From: Pezizomycotina sp. ARF18
Lineage: Eukaryota; Ascomycota
Direction: 5' to 3'
Length of the DNA: 64,000 nucleotides
NCBI GenBank assembly: GCA_002224055.1
Contig: AZLU01000019.1
Coordinates: forward strand, 185,819-249,818
The position numbers and the translations under genes were made by a program. Position 1 is the stretch's first letter, and every line of letters starts with the position of its first letter. Below, piece after piece: positions 21,241-35,100 of the stretch. The notes beneath the pieces were generated by a model, which saw nothing but the letters and a program-made list of their open reading frames with translations, was not told the DNA's origin and made no database searches.

Positions 21241-24200
21241 GAAATTGTCACAGGGCTAACATGTGGACAGGCGGCAAAATCGATACTCGACGCAGTTATC
21301 GCAGAAATCCTAGGCACATTTACACCACGATCATATATGGCCTGATCACGAACCCAAACTACTCTCCCAGCCAGAAGAAATGGAAGCATAGCTGAAATGC
21401 TTCAACGATGAGAAGAATTTCTGGATAAGTCGTCCCCTACTCTTAGCAAAGGAGGGTAGGACTGTGGCTCGCCTTTACGGGCCATATGAAAATGGCACGA
21501 GGACCCGAAATGCAGATATATGTTAAAAACTTGCTTGAGGCCGCTTCTAGATAAGAAGACGCAGACAAAAAGCGACAAAAGTCGCCTGTTGAAGAAAAAC
21601 AATGTAATAACCAATCCAAGCGAAACACAAAGCGGAAAGCGGGGAAGAGATCCAAAAGGTGCCAGAACCGGCGTTAGTAGCAAAGAAGCAAAAGACTAAT
21701 CAGGGGAATAAAGTCAGTCGTAGAAGGCGGGACGGTAAAAGTGGTCATGTTAATACTATTATAGTCCGAGGAGATCGAGGAGATTACAGTGCCTTGCCCC
21801 TTCGACAGATAGCGAATCATTGTTGCCTATTTTTTGTACCTCCTACTATCGACGAGACCTGGTTGGTTGCCCTACTGTTGTTTTTTTCCCTTTTCCTTCT
21901 TTTTTCTTCTTTTTATAAGCTCTATCAAGTTCAGCACTTACGCTTCTTTTTTCTTTCTACCTCATCCGCTTGGTCACGTTATTTTTGTATAGCTCCAACC
22001 TGTACCCCAGAGATTCTTATGTCCAATTAGGTTAAATCCAAAGATTCAACAGCGTTCTTAACTTGATCTGTGTTAGAAACCCACTCGTTCCACTTCGAAA
22101 ACCACTTCACGGAGCGCGCTTTTCGAGGAATGACTTGTTGGATCCAGGAATTGATGATGATCATATTACATTTAAAGACGGGTTGATAATGAGGCTGAGG
22201 AGGCTTGCGTGCCGTGCAGAAGCCATCAGGGCATGGCCCGACAGCGATTGTTCGAGCGCTTTGATTTACGCAGAGACAAAGATCTCAAGTCTTGGAAGGC
22301 CGAGCACGAGAGGTCTTACGCGCGCCAGTAGATGAAGGGATTCGTGTTCAATCCAGCGTCTATTGTTATACGCGACTTCGCTTGTCGGAACAATTCAATT
22401 CCCGCCGAACAAGTCCCCACATGGCTCGTTTTTAATTTGCACATCTAAGTATGCTTTCGTTCCTTTTGCAGGAAAAAAGGACCGCAATATCAGACTATTC
22501 CGGACCATCTGAGCACCATGCGGTGCCCCATGGGGTTCTTTTTCATACTTGTGATTTCAAAGCGGGAAAGACTTCAAAGCGTACGCGTCGCTGAATCGGC
22601 TATCAACTCCCTTTTCCACTCCCCATAGAACCAGCGCACCCAACAAACCCAACTCTGACGGACCCACGCTTAAAGAGCAAGGATAAGGGCATATGTCTGC
22701 GAATCGTTACGATCCTGAGATCACCGATAAAAATGGTCCGCCATAAATATAATTTACTTTACGCCAGGATATCTTTACTATCATACCCTGGAACCATTCT
22801 TACGTGCCCGCTTTTAATTTCTCGACCTCCTTTGAACCAACCTATAAATATGAATTCTTCGGAGCAGGGCATTAGCCTATTAAATCTCGATAAATCGGTT
22901 TCCATGCAGATTGTACCTGTTTCAGGTTGAGCCTGTATGAGCGTCAATGGGCAATTATAAACTAGCATACAGTTTGAAAGACGCCGATGCCTCTACCCTT
23001 GAAGGGCATCTACGGACTGTCATTTTTAATTTGTAATTTTACAAATTTTAGTAAAACCGCCAGAACGATACCGCGACGTGTATAAGGTGATTTTAGCTTC
23101 GGGAAGCTAGATATTAGTATGGAATATTACGCGGTCCATGCATGAAGCGAGGAAATCACGGTGAATATAGATTGAGGGGCGACATCGGCTAGAATATTCT
23201 ATAATTAGCAGATCAGACTCCTGCGATCCTCTTCGAGCCTCAATTTCCGGGCAAGGTTGAGGCTCTATGACTAGAGTTGGCAGGGAAATTTGAGGATGGA
23301 CCCCCACTCCGGCGTCCAAGGTCAGGCCATCCCCATCCTTTTGATCGTCTTATGTCCAAACATCGGATATTGACGGGGGTTTAATATAAATGTTATAAAT
23401 ATTGATATATATCGGCTGTTCAGACAGGGTGCTGCTCGCCCCCACGCAAGCCGTAAGAAATGACTGAGTAAAGCGAGTCTCTGTGGGAGGGAGAACGTTT
23501 CTCTGCAGGGCCGTTCGTTTATTGCCCACGATCTGAGACATAATACTGCTGCACGATAGACCCTCCATTCGCCCCGGACGCCGCTCAACAAGGGTACCCC
23601 ACACCGCTTGAGGCCCTCCCGGCCAACGGCAGGCCACCGTAGAGTTCCCTGATACCGCTTCATCACGGGGCTTTCCACTCCGTCGCAATTGTCGAGAACT
23701 CGTTTACCCTGATGGTATTTTGCCGGCGATGCCAATAAGCTCGAGTTTCGTCTCTTGCACAGTAGCCAATTCATTGCAGACTATATCTACTTTCTCAAAT
23801 ACTATGCGCTTTTCATTGAACACTTCGGCAAAATATGATGTTGTTTTTCGCATGTAAAAAGGTCTGGGATATTTATGAGCAAGCCAGGAATAACGACATG
23901 CGCGACTCGAACTATAGCGGAATCGCTCTTTTGGTGTCTACCTGTACGGTGATCGTCTTGATTCGATTATACATCAGAAGAATAGGGGTTATATTCTTCT
24001 CTCTCCTCCTTACTTCTATGGTCTTTCTCTTAACGAACTCGTTAGTTCGGGTTCAAAAATGGTGACTTTTTCTGAGGTTTGCATGGTTCACAACTAACGA
24101 AAGGTCAATAGGGCTAATTGCGTTTACAATGGTGCGTAAGATAATCAAAAATCGTGTCTCCACTTATGTTTCTTATGATTCCTCCTCTATTTCTCCATAT

Positions 24201-25149
24201 TTTTTTAGAAACGCATCAGTTTGCATCATTGCTTCTACCGGTGCCGATCGGTCTGACCGTCATGTTCCCAACGCTTCATAATGTCTACAGATATTAGGAC
24301 TGACTGCCACCGTAAACTAATGATATGTATTCTCAATCAGCGCAACACATGTTCGATAGCGGCTTTCAACACATAACGCTCTGACCTGATACATTTTGTC
24401 GTAGGTTTGGCGGTTGTCATAGAATGGGATCTCTTTTAAATAAACCATCACTCGTTTTCGAATATAGACGAGTTTTATCAATATGCCAATAGCATTGAAA
24501 GGGTATGTCTCTGAAAACATCAAAAACTACTTGCTTGTCATACCTGTTACTGCTCCTAACTAACTGATTTCTAATAAAATCTTTAAATCTAGCATCAAGA
24601 TCAACTCCGCGGATATTTGTTGGTGGCCAGGTAGCATTTGGCCGACTGTAATTTTAAGTGGATTTCATCGTCTCGCAATATCTCAATACGTCAGAAATAT
24701 CCGTCACTTCATCAAGTTATCGGGGGGTTCCATACTCCTCGTTTCCATAATTCTCACGCGGATCTGGATTTATCCATGTTGGCCTCCAGAGATCAAAAAT
24801 TTCTTCCTTGACAAACCTCCTTCCAGTAAATGCCTGAGCTCGAATGGGCGAGTACCCACGAAACGACTCGTGTACTTGATATCGGCAATCATCGATTCTC
24901 TCATAGACGTCTTCAACTTTTATTCCATTTTTAATATTTAGATTATTTTATATTTGTCGCGAGAAGCGCAGAGAGTTATACGCCTCGTTTGGATTCTGGG
25001 TTATGTAAGTCTACAAAGCGATTGGCTTCCGTTGATTTATTGCCAACTTTTATTCTCGTTAACAACCAGAACAGAGTATTTCTCGTAAGCCTTTTCGCGA
25101 GCTGCTCAGGCTCTCGTACTTGTGATTAGAGCGAGAAGCACTAGTACTT
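21241..25149. other. Gene-poor stretch
   Basis: Weak candidates only. A plus-strand frame at 21659-22030 has a basic start and a very hydrophobic end encoded by a T-rich tract. A plus-strand frame at 22063-22335 contains NDLLDPGIDDDHITFKDGL. Minus-strand frames at 23322-23774 overlap each other. A plus-strand frame at 23835-24065 has one or two hydrophobic segments (IALLVSTCTVIVLIRLYIRR) that resemble the first helix of rhodopsin-domain proteins. None is called as a gene. Confidence 0.35.
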
Positions 25150-25503
25150 CTAAAGCAGTGAGAAACAAACCTATTAATCGTGGAAGCCAATGCTGTGATG
25201 GTTGGTGCATGTATACCCGTGCTTTGGAAACCGATGCGGAAGCTGGTCGAGACATGGAGGCGGTCAAGAAACAACATAGATAAAGCATTGCTGTCGGACT
25301 TGAAATCGCCCCCAACAGAGTGCCAGCGGAGGCAGCACCTGGTAGCGGAGATTTTACTGTTCGCGCATTATAGGAATAAGACTTTGAATAATAATATAAT
25401 CATTTCAATTGCCGGCTCGCATTTCACGACAATTCGGAGTTTGGGGTTATATGTAATGAATACAAAAGTTAATTTAATATCGCGGCGATATCGATGTAAA
25501 TAA
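25150..25503 (+). pseudogene. Fragment resembling the C-terminal part of a rhodopsin-domain protein
   Basis: The frame reads TNLLIVEANAVMVGACIPVL and then WKPMRKLVETWRRSRNNID, with a basic, hydrophilic tail. An Ile/Val-E-A-N residue set followed by a small-residue helix, a Pro and a basic stretch is what the last helix and tail of fungal rhodopsin-domain proteins look like; compare the whole gene at 30785-32129 (SEQTAAIFVACAPAFRTWL). No convincing upstream helices join it, although 23835-24065 could be a first helix. It is therefore called a remnant, with low confidence. Confidence 0.33.
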
Positions 25504-26228
25504 CGTATAGACCCAGTATACGTAATACCGATTTGTGTTCTTGATAGGCTATCCCGCGACATCACTTAAGTATATGACTACTTCCTATGTAGATGCTGAA
25601 CGGAACTGAGCCCAAGTGGTACAGCCAACATTCATCCTTCCCCTTGACGGAGAATGGGACATACGAAAGACATTTTAAAGCACGAAGGGGTCTAAATTAG
25701 AAATACAATTGTCCCTCTCCAAAACCCATTTTCTCGGTGTTTAGCCATACAACTCGGTCTCATCCTTGCGGTCTCGGATAGAATAGTGTCGCAACGGCGC
25801 GGCGTAACTTTTTATTCAGCCACGACCAAAGTTCGGAACGTGGAACATTTACGGGCTCACGTTTTATCGGGTACGTTGTACCTGGAACAGGACGATTGCC
25901 GAGATGTATAGGGCTGTTTTACTACCCTGCCGCTATGTTACAAGTGCAAAAGAAAGAAAGAAATACATGTGATAATAGCTAATAATAATACCAGTAAATG
26001 GAAAACACAATGCCACCGGCCTTTTTTGTATTCAGAAATTTACCGTACCAACTTTTGGAAACTCCCCAAAACGCGCAAAGAAAGGGACTATTAACGTGAG
26101 TACAAGGAATTATACAACAATTAAGTGAATCACGGAGAATTGCAAGGATAACAAAACCAAAATCAAAGACAAAACCACAAGCTCCCGGAACAGAATCAAG
26201 AACACCGGAGGAACAAGCTCGAGCGGAC
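25504..26228. other. Intergenic, nothing recognised
   Basis: No coding segment. It probably includes the 3' end of the minus-strand protease-like gene. Confidence 0.5.
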
Positions 26229-27631
26229 TCATATTTGCGCTTTCGGGGCAAATCCAACCGAGTTCTTTTCAAAATCGAAAACGACGTAAGTCGCTTTAAA
26301 GAACAATTCGCCGTAAACGAGCGGACTTGCCGCGTCCTTCGTAGCCTGCAGCCCGCCGAGGCATTTCTCTGCATCATTTTCCATTGGCCCTGCATTCAAT
26401 AAGTAGCCCGGTATATCGGCAAAGTTCCCAGCCACGTCAACGCTCAGTGCCTGTAGTGAGTCGGTGGAGTTGCAGGGGTACGTATATATCGCATTCGCGT
26501 TGTCGTATTCCGAGCCCGGTACACCATCCCAATAATTCTTAGTCGCATCCGGAGATAAAAGGAGGAATTTGGACGCGGTATCGAGGACAGCGACTTCGGA
26601 CCGAGCGCTTTGGAAATCCTGAGACCCGATCTTATACTTCGTCGAAGTGACTTTCCAATCATAGGATGATGATCCCTCAGCTGTGGCGTTGACGTATGTG
26701 AGCGAGCCGCGGTGCTTAACGTGGTCGATGAAACCGAAGTCATAAGATCCATTGTCGTCGTTCTTAATGTCTACCGCAAATATCGGTAGAGACAGAAGCT
26801 TCTGGGAAGCGATATTTCGCAAAAAGGTGCCTTGTGCGCGAAGTCCAAGTACGCCATCGGCACCATCCGGTATGAACCCGTTTGATATGTTTTTCGCCAG
26901 GCCGAGACTTTGGCTCGAGATTATAGTCCATCGTCCACAGTCACTGCATCGGTACCCGGCTCCGGATACGTAGCTGTGGTCATAATATTGAACGTTGAAA
27001 TTCGAGGTATCACTGTGCTTGTACGTCGAACTTTGGAGGGGTCGTAATATCTTCCGTCATCTTTTCGAGAAGATTTGGGGATCAATGTGGAGGCGATCCA
27101 TCTGTTCATGAAAGTCGGAAGCAAGTCAGCGGTGTGGACGAAACTTAGGAAAAACAACATGGGGGGTTTGCCTTACGAATCTGCACTGCAAGTATCAAGG
27201 ATCATCTTGAAATTCTGGTCACCAACTGTGATCTCGTTGATGTACTCTAGCTCGCGGTTGGCTGTCTGTTTAATCGCAGTCAGTGTTAATAAATCTGGTT
27301 GAAGCGATATTCCCTACAACGGGCTGAAAACTCACATCTACAATTTCAATTGATTTACCGCCCCGGGTATTACTCCCTACCTGCCGCTTGTGCCCTCTGC
27401 CTGGAGGAGTGTGTCGTACGCCTCGCCGCGTTACCGTAGGTTCTTTCTTGGTGCGAGAGGGAATTCCATATTTCGAATATGTCCGCTGAAGATCTGCAAG
27501 GCAGTCAGGCGCGTAGTTGTTGTTTTTGACAAGCTGTATCGAGAAGCTCTTCGCCCAGGCTCAAACACAGGTAAACGTAGTGCACACACGCCACTGAGCG
27601 AAAGTACTGAAAGAACAAGAATATTATGCAT
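26229..27631 (-). CDS. Pepsin-like (A1) aspartic protease homolog lacking both DTG motifs
   Basis: From the ATG at 27631 a signal peptide (MHNILVLSVLSLSGVCA) and a basic propeptide follow. The mature enzyme begins near YINEITVGDQNFKMILDTCS. A 75-bp intron (27176-27102) splits SADS/W as in secreted fungal pepsins, and YYDPSK follows. The C-terminal half is one open frame, 26822-26229: DGADGVLGLR, PIFAVDIK, FGFIDH, VLDTASKFLLL, YTYPCNSTDSL, IPGYLLN, CLGGLQ, FKATYVVFDF. The family needs D-T-G twice. Here the first is DTC (TGC codon) and the second DTA (GCG codon), so proteolysis is unlikely if the read is correct. Single-base slips occur in the N-terminal half, and one in-frame TAA at 27433-27431 would be a CAA-to-TAA change. 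It is either a decaying gene or a non-catalytic homolog. Confidence 0.8.
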
Positions 27632-30600
27632 CGCGAATAGTGGCGAGATAAGTCGATAAGTCGTATACAAAGTTGAATATAGGGGGCAAATAAGGATTGG
27701 AGTCCGGCTCTCGAAAAGAAAGAATGTAGAGAATGGAAAGAGAAGAAGGTAAAAGGTGGGAACAAAGTCTGATTAATCGCTGCGGTTAATTAAGTTAAAT
27801 GAATTAATCGGCGCCTCGGAGCAATTATAAGTTCTTTCCTGTTATAAGTTATAACTTCGATGGTCGATAGTCGGCAAGATTAAACGGCGACGGGAAAGCC
27901 TTGGAGATGTGCTAAGTCGGAAATGGGGCTATAGATCGTCTATCGTCTGATATTAACAGCAATTCGTTCGCATAACTGTTGTTAATTTAAGAACTCTGAA
28001 CGAAACAGGAGTGAAGGCCCTATCGGTAAATGTTTATTCCCTTAGTTCCCTATATCATCTCCGAAGAATATCTCTATAACTAGCCTTACGTTATCGCGGG
28101 TTTGATTCAAAATTCTAAATATAAAGAAGGACAGTGGCGGGACTGTGCATTAAGTATATAAGTATGGCTTGTTAAGAGATGAACCAAGGAGGTATTATAA
28201 AAAGGATATTACGCAGAACGTCAAGCCCGAGGAGGTTCCAATCAGCTGAACCGATACCGGGTTTTCCCTTATCTTCCCGCGCCGCGTTATCACTGAGAAC
28301 GTAACAGTCGCAAGACGCATCCGAGGATTGAGTTTGAAGTCCGAAGCTGAGCTTCAAATGTCAAGTTGGCTGTTTGTTGAGGGTTTCGCCTTAAGTTGAG
28401 TTACCATACTTCATTGACTCGTAATACGGCCTAGAAGTTACGGGTGGCTCAGATAATTCCCAGTTTTTTTTTTTTTTTTTTTTTTTTTGCGAGATTTTTT
28501 TACTCTGAAGAACGTGAGCGAGAAACAGTCCAAGTTCCCCCTGAATGAGATGGAAGGTAAAGACCCCACTCGAAGGAGTCAAGGGGTGAGCGTTATAACG
28601 CTCAAGCTCACCAGCTAAAAAGGACGCGTTCTAGGCAAAAACTTCCATTGAGGGATCACACTTGTCTAGCCTTGAAGAATTATTTGATCGGGTGGTAAGG
28701 TGGCCCCCGAATAGCAGGGATAGCCCGGCGAGAGCTCCCATTGTTCTATCACCGAGTTGGTGTGAACCCCCCCCCCTCGTGGGCCCTTTTCAGTCGACCA
28801 TTTCCAAGAGCGGTATAAACACTCGCCCCACGTGGCCGAGGTACTAAAACGCAGTGCGGCTTATGTTTTCCGCCAGATTTAAAAGGTGGCCCTCTTATTA
28901 TCAAGCGCTCATGCACGGGATACCCACTGGCAATTGTTTTTACCAGTTATCAATATCTCTGGCATGATATTCATATCTTTTCTGAGATGTGATATGCCGT
29001 GGCAGATCACTGGACCCAGAGCGCTTCAACCCGTGGATACTATCGTATGCTTCGATCCAGATGCGTCCAGGCTCCAACAAAAAACAAAAACCTCTGTTAC
29101 GAAAAGGTCTCTTCGGAGGGACACTATCGAAAAGGCAGCTTCGTTCTTTCCAACGGAATTTGAAAGCCGCGCCGGTTCACCGCACCAACGATATTTCTTC
29201 TACAAAAGCTTTGTGAGTAAAATGACCTTTTCGTCTCAATTAAATTTAGCACTTGCGTGGCAGCTAGGATCTTCCGAAAGCCAAAAACCTTGATAATCTC
29301 CTACCGGCGTGCAAGGAAGATCCTTCCTGCCGTCGATGCAGATTCGGCGACATTCTGTGGCGGCTGTCAGGTTCAGGATAAGGCAGCATATACGAGAATA
29401 CGAGGTCGAGAGCGCGATATGTCGGTTGGCAGTCCGTATATGGTGCGTTCGGCGAAAAGGTGCGACAATCGGTAAGTTTTCGCTACCGGAAGTGGCAGCA
29501 ACCTCCGGCGAGCTTGGCGACGTTTGAGGCGCTGCAGGCCTCCCAATATACTCCACAATCTTACCGGGATTTGCGTTGGTTATTGACAGATTAGAAATTT
29601 ACTGTTTTTTTTTTAGGGCCAGAGGAAGGGCCGAGGATGTAGAAGAAATAGCGAACAATAATAGAGGGAAATACGACTATTATAAGGATTATGGTTTTTT
29701 TCTCGATGCCGGTAGATACCTGATTATTATCTTGGAAGGGACGATCTTTTAATATCACTTTGTACCTGCGTGCGCTTGGTACCAAGGAAGCACAACGCAG
29801 AGATACCCATAGAAGTATTCGATCACTGTTGTTCTTATTCTAAAAGGGATAGACATACCTGCTGCGATTCAGATTGCCAGGTCCCCACGAGACTTACTAA
29901 CTAGAACACCGCTGAAACAATCTGGAACTCGTTTTGACACTCTAGTGCTATCAGCCACGCAAATCCCGGGTCGAAGAGCTTCGTATGTGCTGATATCATG
30001 ATATTTTTCTCTTCACTGCAATTGGGACTCCATGATCAAAAAAAAACTCCATTTCTTTCTGCGGAATGGCGTTATTTCAAACACTACGGCGGAATGCTAT
30101 GGTCCTCGGCCAAAGACATTCATATAGTGCATACCCACTATTGACCAGAATTACCTGAGTCAACGTAATCAGGAAGAAGCGCTCAGGCCGGCCATTCCCT
30201 GTTCCCTACCTTATCATCCCCCCTTTACCATATACTTAACCTTACTCAAGTAATTACGATCAATCATATCTGCGATAAGTACTGTAGTTTACGTCTCCTT
30301 CCGAGGAGCTCTGGGTACCCTAGTAATAATCATCGTGTCATGGGGTCTTCCCCACTTTGTGTTTGTGTTTAAATCGTTCTATTATGCTGGGTAATAACTG
30401 GAGATCCTTTTCCAATTTTAAAGACCTTTATTGTAAGATAAACATGGCGAATCGGTAAGCAAGCCCACAATGTTATTTTCAGATTCCCTTAATACTTGAG
30501 CCGACCCGCAATGTCGCCATATTCTTCTTCTTAAAATCTTCTAAATTTATTACGGAGGGTTCCTTCCGATAATTAACCTTTATTTGTTATTTGAAGGATC

Positions 30601-30784
30601 TCGGTTAGGAATTTGGAAGTTCTGAAGGATAGTCAGGGTCGAATGAGAGATCTTATAAAGAGGAGAGCCCTCTTTTCGAATATTGTAAAGGGTAACGGAG
30701 TGGACCGTTACCACGTAAAGCAGCCCCTCTACGTCCGCCAGCCGAACCTACGACATCTTCCTGCGGCAGGAAGAACCGAGCATC
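27632..30784. other. Gene-poor stretch with remnants
   Basis: A minus-strand frame at 28172-28357 contains SSDASCDCYVLSD, reminiscent of the N-terminus of fungal secreted glycan-binding or GH16-like proteins, but nothing continues it. A T23-25 tract lies near 28465-28490. Minus-strand frames at 29236-29556 and 29591-29785 could be two exons of a single-pass protein (hydrophobic IILIIVVFPSIIVRYFFYIL) but the splice sites are unclear. 29800-30610 holds nothing recognisable. Confidence 0.35.
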
Positions 30785-32129
30785 ATGGCAGTCACAGCTC
30801 TCGATATCATCGTGAGTAACCATCCTTCATTTCTCCTTTATGCATTCGGCCAGTTCCATGTCGTCTAACAGTTTTTTTTTTTTTTAATTAAGGTCTTCGA
30901 ATGAGCATGGTAGTGGTTACCCTTGCACTGGTCATGACCAGACTTTACGTCCGCTTCTCCTGTATCCGCGTCCGGACGAATGCCAATAACCGAATCAGCA
31001 CTTATACGATCACGCGGTCCGTCGTGAGTGGTGGAGCTGTCGGACTTCTGGTTGTCGTTGCATGGATCGGCTTCGTCGGGCTCGCGGTACTGGATACGAT
31101 GCATTACAACTCGGCTACCTCATGCTATTCCAGGACCATTCTACCTCGATATCGTGGATAAGATGCAAACAGCATTAAAGGTCCAATACTCTCGTGACGC
31201 GGAATACTACGTGTGCATGTACGCCATAAAGTCGCTATGCTCTGCTTCTACACAGTTCATCCCGAAGGAACGGATGTTCAAGTCGTGGATCGCAATGAAG
31301 TGCTCTGCGTCCTCATACCGTCGCGTGGCTGTACACCACTTTAACGATTCTATTTCAGTGCGTGCCAATCAAGCAGTGGTGGTCCTCGATGGATTGGCCC
31401 GAGCACTGTTGGTTTTCAGATCCGGATAATAGCATTATGGGATCCATATCGGAACGGATTTCCTGAGTAAGCCCACCTAAACTCACAAAACCATGAAGTT
31501 CTTCTCCGAGATAAATATTGATCGTAGCACAAAATTTTAGTATACATTCTCCCCTTGTTCGTGCTGTATAGCGTTAAATCGCTATCAACGCGGCAGAAAA
31601 TTCAGGCTGGCTTCATGTTCTTCATCGGATTCGGCTTGCTTTTAATCGCCGGGCGGTGTTTGCCGTACAGACTGTCCCGTCTTGGAATGAGAACGGGACA
31701 CCCCTTGCGGCATGGATACTAAACACATCCGAGCAGACCGCAGCCATCTTCGTCGCTTGTGCTCCGGCCTTCCGCACGTGGCTTGTTCGCGGCGTGTTCG
31801 GACGGTCTCCATCACCCACAAAGAAGAACATACCTCGTCCAGAACACGGATCGTGGGATGGGGGCGACGAAACCCTCGTAGCAGGCACTATTGTCTCCTC
31901 CGCGCGGGATAGTACCATGGAAGACAGGAAGTCGCCCAAAGTAGGAAGCTTCGAGAAGATCGACGAAGAAATTGCCGAATTCGACTTCGGCATCCAGTTA
32001 GCCGAAGGTAGGCTGGTGAGGGGTAGCGGCGTGAACGAGATGGTGATGGAGATACCCAGACCGCTCGATGACATCGAAATCGAGAGTCAGAAAAGACTAC
32101 CGAGTGTAATATTCGGGATATTACGGTAG
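30785..32129 (+). CDS. Rhodopsin-domain integral membrane protein
   Basis: Exon 1 (30785-30811) encodes MAVTALDII, with donor GTGAGT. The next exon starts at 30893 after a T-rich tract. Successive helices are visible: VVVTLALVMTRLYVRF, VGLLVVVAWIGFVGLAVL, YYVCMYAIK, WLYTTLTILFQCVP, and after a 105-bp intron (31467-31571) QAGFMFFIGFGLL, then SEQTAAIFVACAPAFRTWL. FQC-P before a tryptophan-rich loop (KQWWSSMDWPEHCWF) and E-Q-x-x-A-I in the last helix match the fungal rhodopsin-domain family, seven-helix plasma-membrane proteins often with an acidic cytosolic tail. The tail here (DEEIAEFDFG) fits. No CFEM domain precedes it. The frame slips by one base several times, for example right after the first intron. 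Expected length is about 370-400 aa. Confidence 0.72.
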
Positions 32130-35100
32130 ATACGGGAGTCGATGACAACAAGTGTATTATGCCGCCACTGCCGGGTACGGCTACGACGACATGAGTTGAA
32201 AATAAAAGAATGGGAGGTCGTCTCTTTTCGATGGAGGTGATTTTTTTTTTCTGTATATGATGAAAATTTATCTGTACATGGCTCGACGCGACGCGCACTG
32301 ACGAGATTTCATACAAATCACATCACGCCTTGACGTCCAGAAATTATGTGATTATATAGGGATTTTTATAATGTAAATTTATGTACATTTCAAACACATG
32401 CTTGCGCAGAGCAAGCAAATATCTAAAAGTTTCAAAACATATATTAGTATTATCACCGGTTATTCGGTTCAAATACCCAGTTTTCCGGCTTCGAATTTCG
32501 GTGACAATCCCAGTGTCAAGGAGCTTTTTTGGCCGAAGATTGCAGGCATGAGGATTGAAGTTATTGCGCCATTCATCGCTTGAGGTTCGCGATGATGTTC
32601 GGCACGGAATCCGTGCATTCCCCCACAGTTAACGTTCACAAGACGCCTGGAGCTACTTTATACATTTGCATACTATTACCATGCTTGTTTACTATGTATA
32701 TTACAAAGAACCGGCCAAGCAAACGGTCAGATAAGGGAACCTCTGGTCGAATGATATATAAAGTTCTTATCTGGCCTTCACTAGGAAAAAATCGTTTACC
32801 CCTCAGTCAAAGCAACCAAACATTCGAAGGCCTCGCCTGAAAATCGTTTTTGCGTTTTGTTACATAAAGTACACGAGATTTCTGTCTTCCGTATTCACAT
32901 CCAGCACGGCCTTCCATCATAGAACCTTATCCTAATCATACTCCAGGCTCTAAACATCTGCGCAAACCTCCATCAGGACATCCGGCGGGAGTGGACGAAT
33001 CGAGCATTTCGACGCATATTTCGAGTCAATACTCCCCACATTTGTTTCACCTGCAAAATTCATAAAAGGATACAAACACCTCCAAAGTGCCGACCCAAGA
33101 ACCAGGCCAAATATCTTTAATCAGGGGGCCTCGTTATTATATCATACCAGATTTTCGGTCACATAACCTCCGATATCGATACCATCGCAATCATGCCGAG
33201 TATTGTTAGCGAACACGCAGGCGAGGAGGTGGAACAACAGTCTCGAGGATTCATTCGCCTAAGTTTCATCCCGCTGACTTCGCTATTCGCGTGGATATGC
33301 GCTATACCTTTCGAACTTCTGGAATTGGAGACCGAAGGGAGACTAGCTTCTCTACTGGAAGCGGAAACCGAGATCTAATAGCGATCAAAGCTGAAGGGAC
33401 TACTGCTGGCGCATTTCCAGTGTCTGGTCTGACTGGTCCGACATTCACACAGTCCATCATTCTGCACAGGGCGGGATCATCCCGTTATTTTGCGAATCAT
33501 CCGATACTATATTGACAACACAACCACCGACGATGTATGATCGACCCTCAACGCTCGTTCAAAGGTCCCTCCGCTCCTTCCGGCTTTCCAACGCTATTGC
33601 TCGCTTCACGAACAGATCACCCAATAGATCACGTTATCGTTGACATTGTTGTGTTATTTCTTAGCTGCAATTTTATTCCCGAGACATGGTCCCTAACTTT
33701 CATTGCATTCGCTTCCAGCAAAACAGCTTGTACACGGCACCCATTTATATAGCCTTCGTATTTCTGAACCTGGGCAGGTTATCAAGCCGATCAGTCTGCG
33801 AGTACATACAACACTATAGATGAAGATCGAAGTATATGCGAAGGCGCTGATGATCTAAGGGAAGAGGCATTTATTGCTGTACCAAGCAGGAAATAAACTT
33901 TCACAATGCGATGTATCCCGATAATGGTTCCTAGCAACAGCATCGTCATATTCATCCCCCACCGGGGCAGCCAATCGCTTATTATAACGCAAATGGTTCG
34001 CCTCTTTTGTATGAAAACATTTTTCTTAAGTTTCGGCCCCACGTCCAAAATATTGTAGAGAATCGTTTCTTCATGGCTATCATCTATCATTATCTCATGC
34101 GAGTCTGAAAACAACGAAGCTGCTGCACTCCGAGTATGCTGGATTTATCACAAGTCTGAACTACCACCTCGAAACTGCGCGTTTGAAGTTCACATCAATA
34201 CTAGTAGAAATTAGAACGAGCGCTATCCTATTCTAACTTGAAACTACATCGTGCTTATTATTTAGGCCATAATTTTTACATTAGGCAGCCGATTCTCCTA
34301 GGTCATAATCAAGCTCAACTTCAAGGCATAATGACCCGCCTACATATAGTTGCGCACTAACCATAATAAAAAATGCTTTGCGAGATGTACACATGATATC
34401 AGTAAGTAGACGCGTAAGAATTTTCTACGAACTAGTCCGATAAGAGAGTGGGGTAGAGAGACAGACATAGAAACAGAGGAAGAGAGAGGTCATCTAATAT
34501 GTGATATTGGGTATCCTACCGGACTTTTTCGAGCAAAAAACTAACATAGCCGGTTAATTATTATTAATGAGCGAGACCATCAGTTGCCAGGCCATCAACC
34601 GACTTTAATACTAAAATAAACCTAAGCCAATCCCGAAAACTTTAGATAGCCTATCAAGCTTGAGCCTCCTCTTCAAAGATTTATACGAAGCTATAAATGA
34701 TATTGACACAAGTCAGCGTCTGTTACTCATTTGTACCTGTGGGGCTGTTCGGCGACGTCCATCACATTAGATTACGCCATCAGCGCTGCGAATTCTGCGA
34801 TGGCTTGGCTGCTGAAACCACGCAGGACCTTATGTTCAATATAGGCCCGCGCGAGTAAAAAAAAACTTACAAACTCATGGCAATATAAACCCTAGTATTC
34901 CTCTAGAGACTCGAGAAAAGGGTTCACTTTGGAACAAAGGCTCCCGCAGGACTTATTCATTGATAGTCCCACGATCAGGAGGCGGAAGAGGATGAAGAAG
35001 AATGAATACAATATATACCGAATCGGCTTCTCTCCTTCCCTCGCTTTCTATGAGGGAACTTAGAGTTTCAAGAACCTTACCGGCCTCGTTCACGAATTCC

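Noticed and set aside
23835-25503. A second complete rhodopsin-domain gene
   Set aside because: Only a possible first helix and a last-helix block are seen; the middle helices are missing, so only the 3' fragment is listed.
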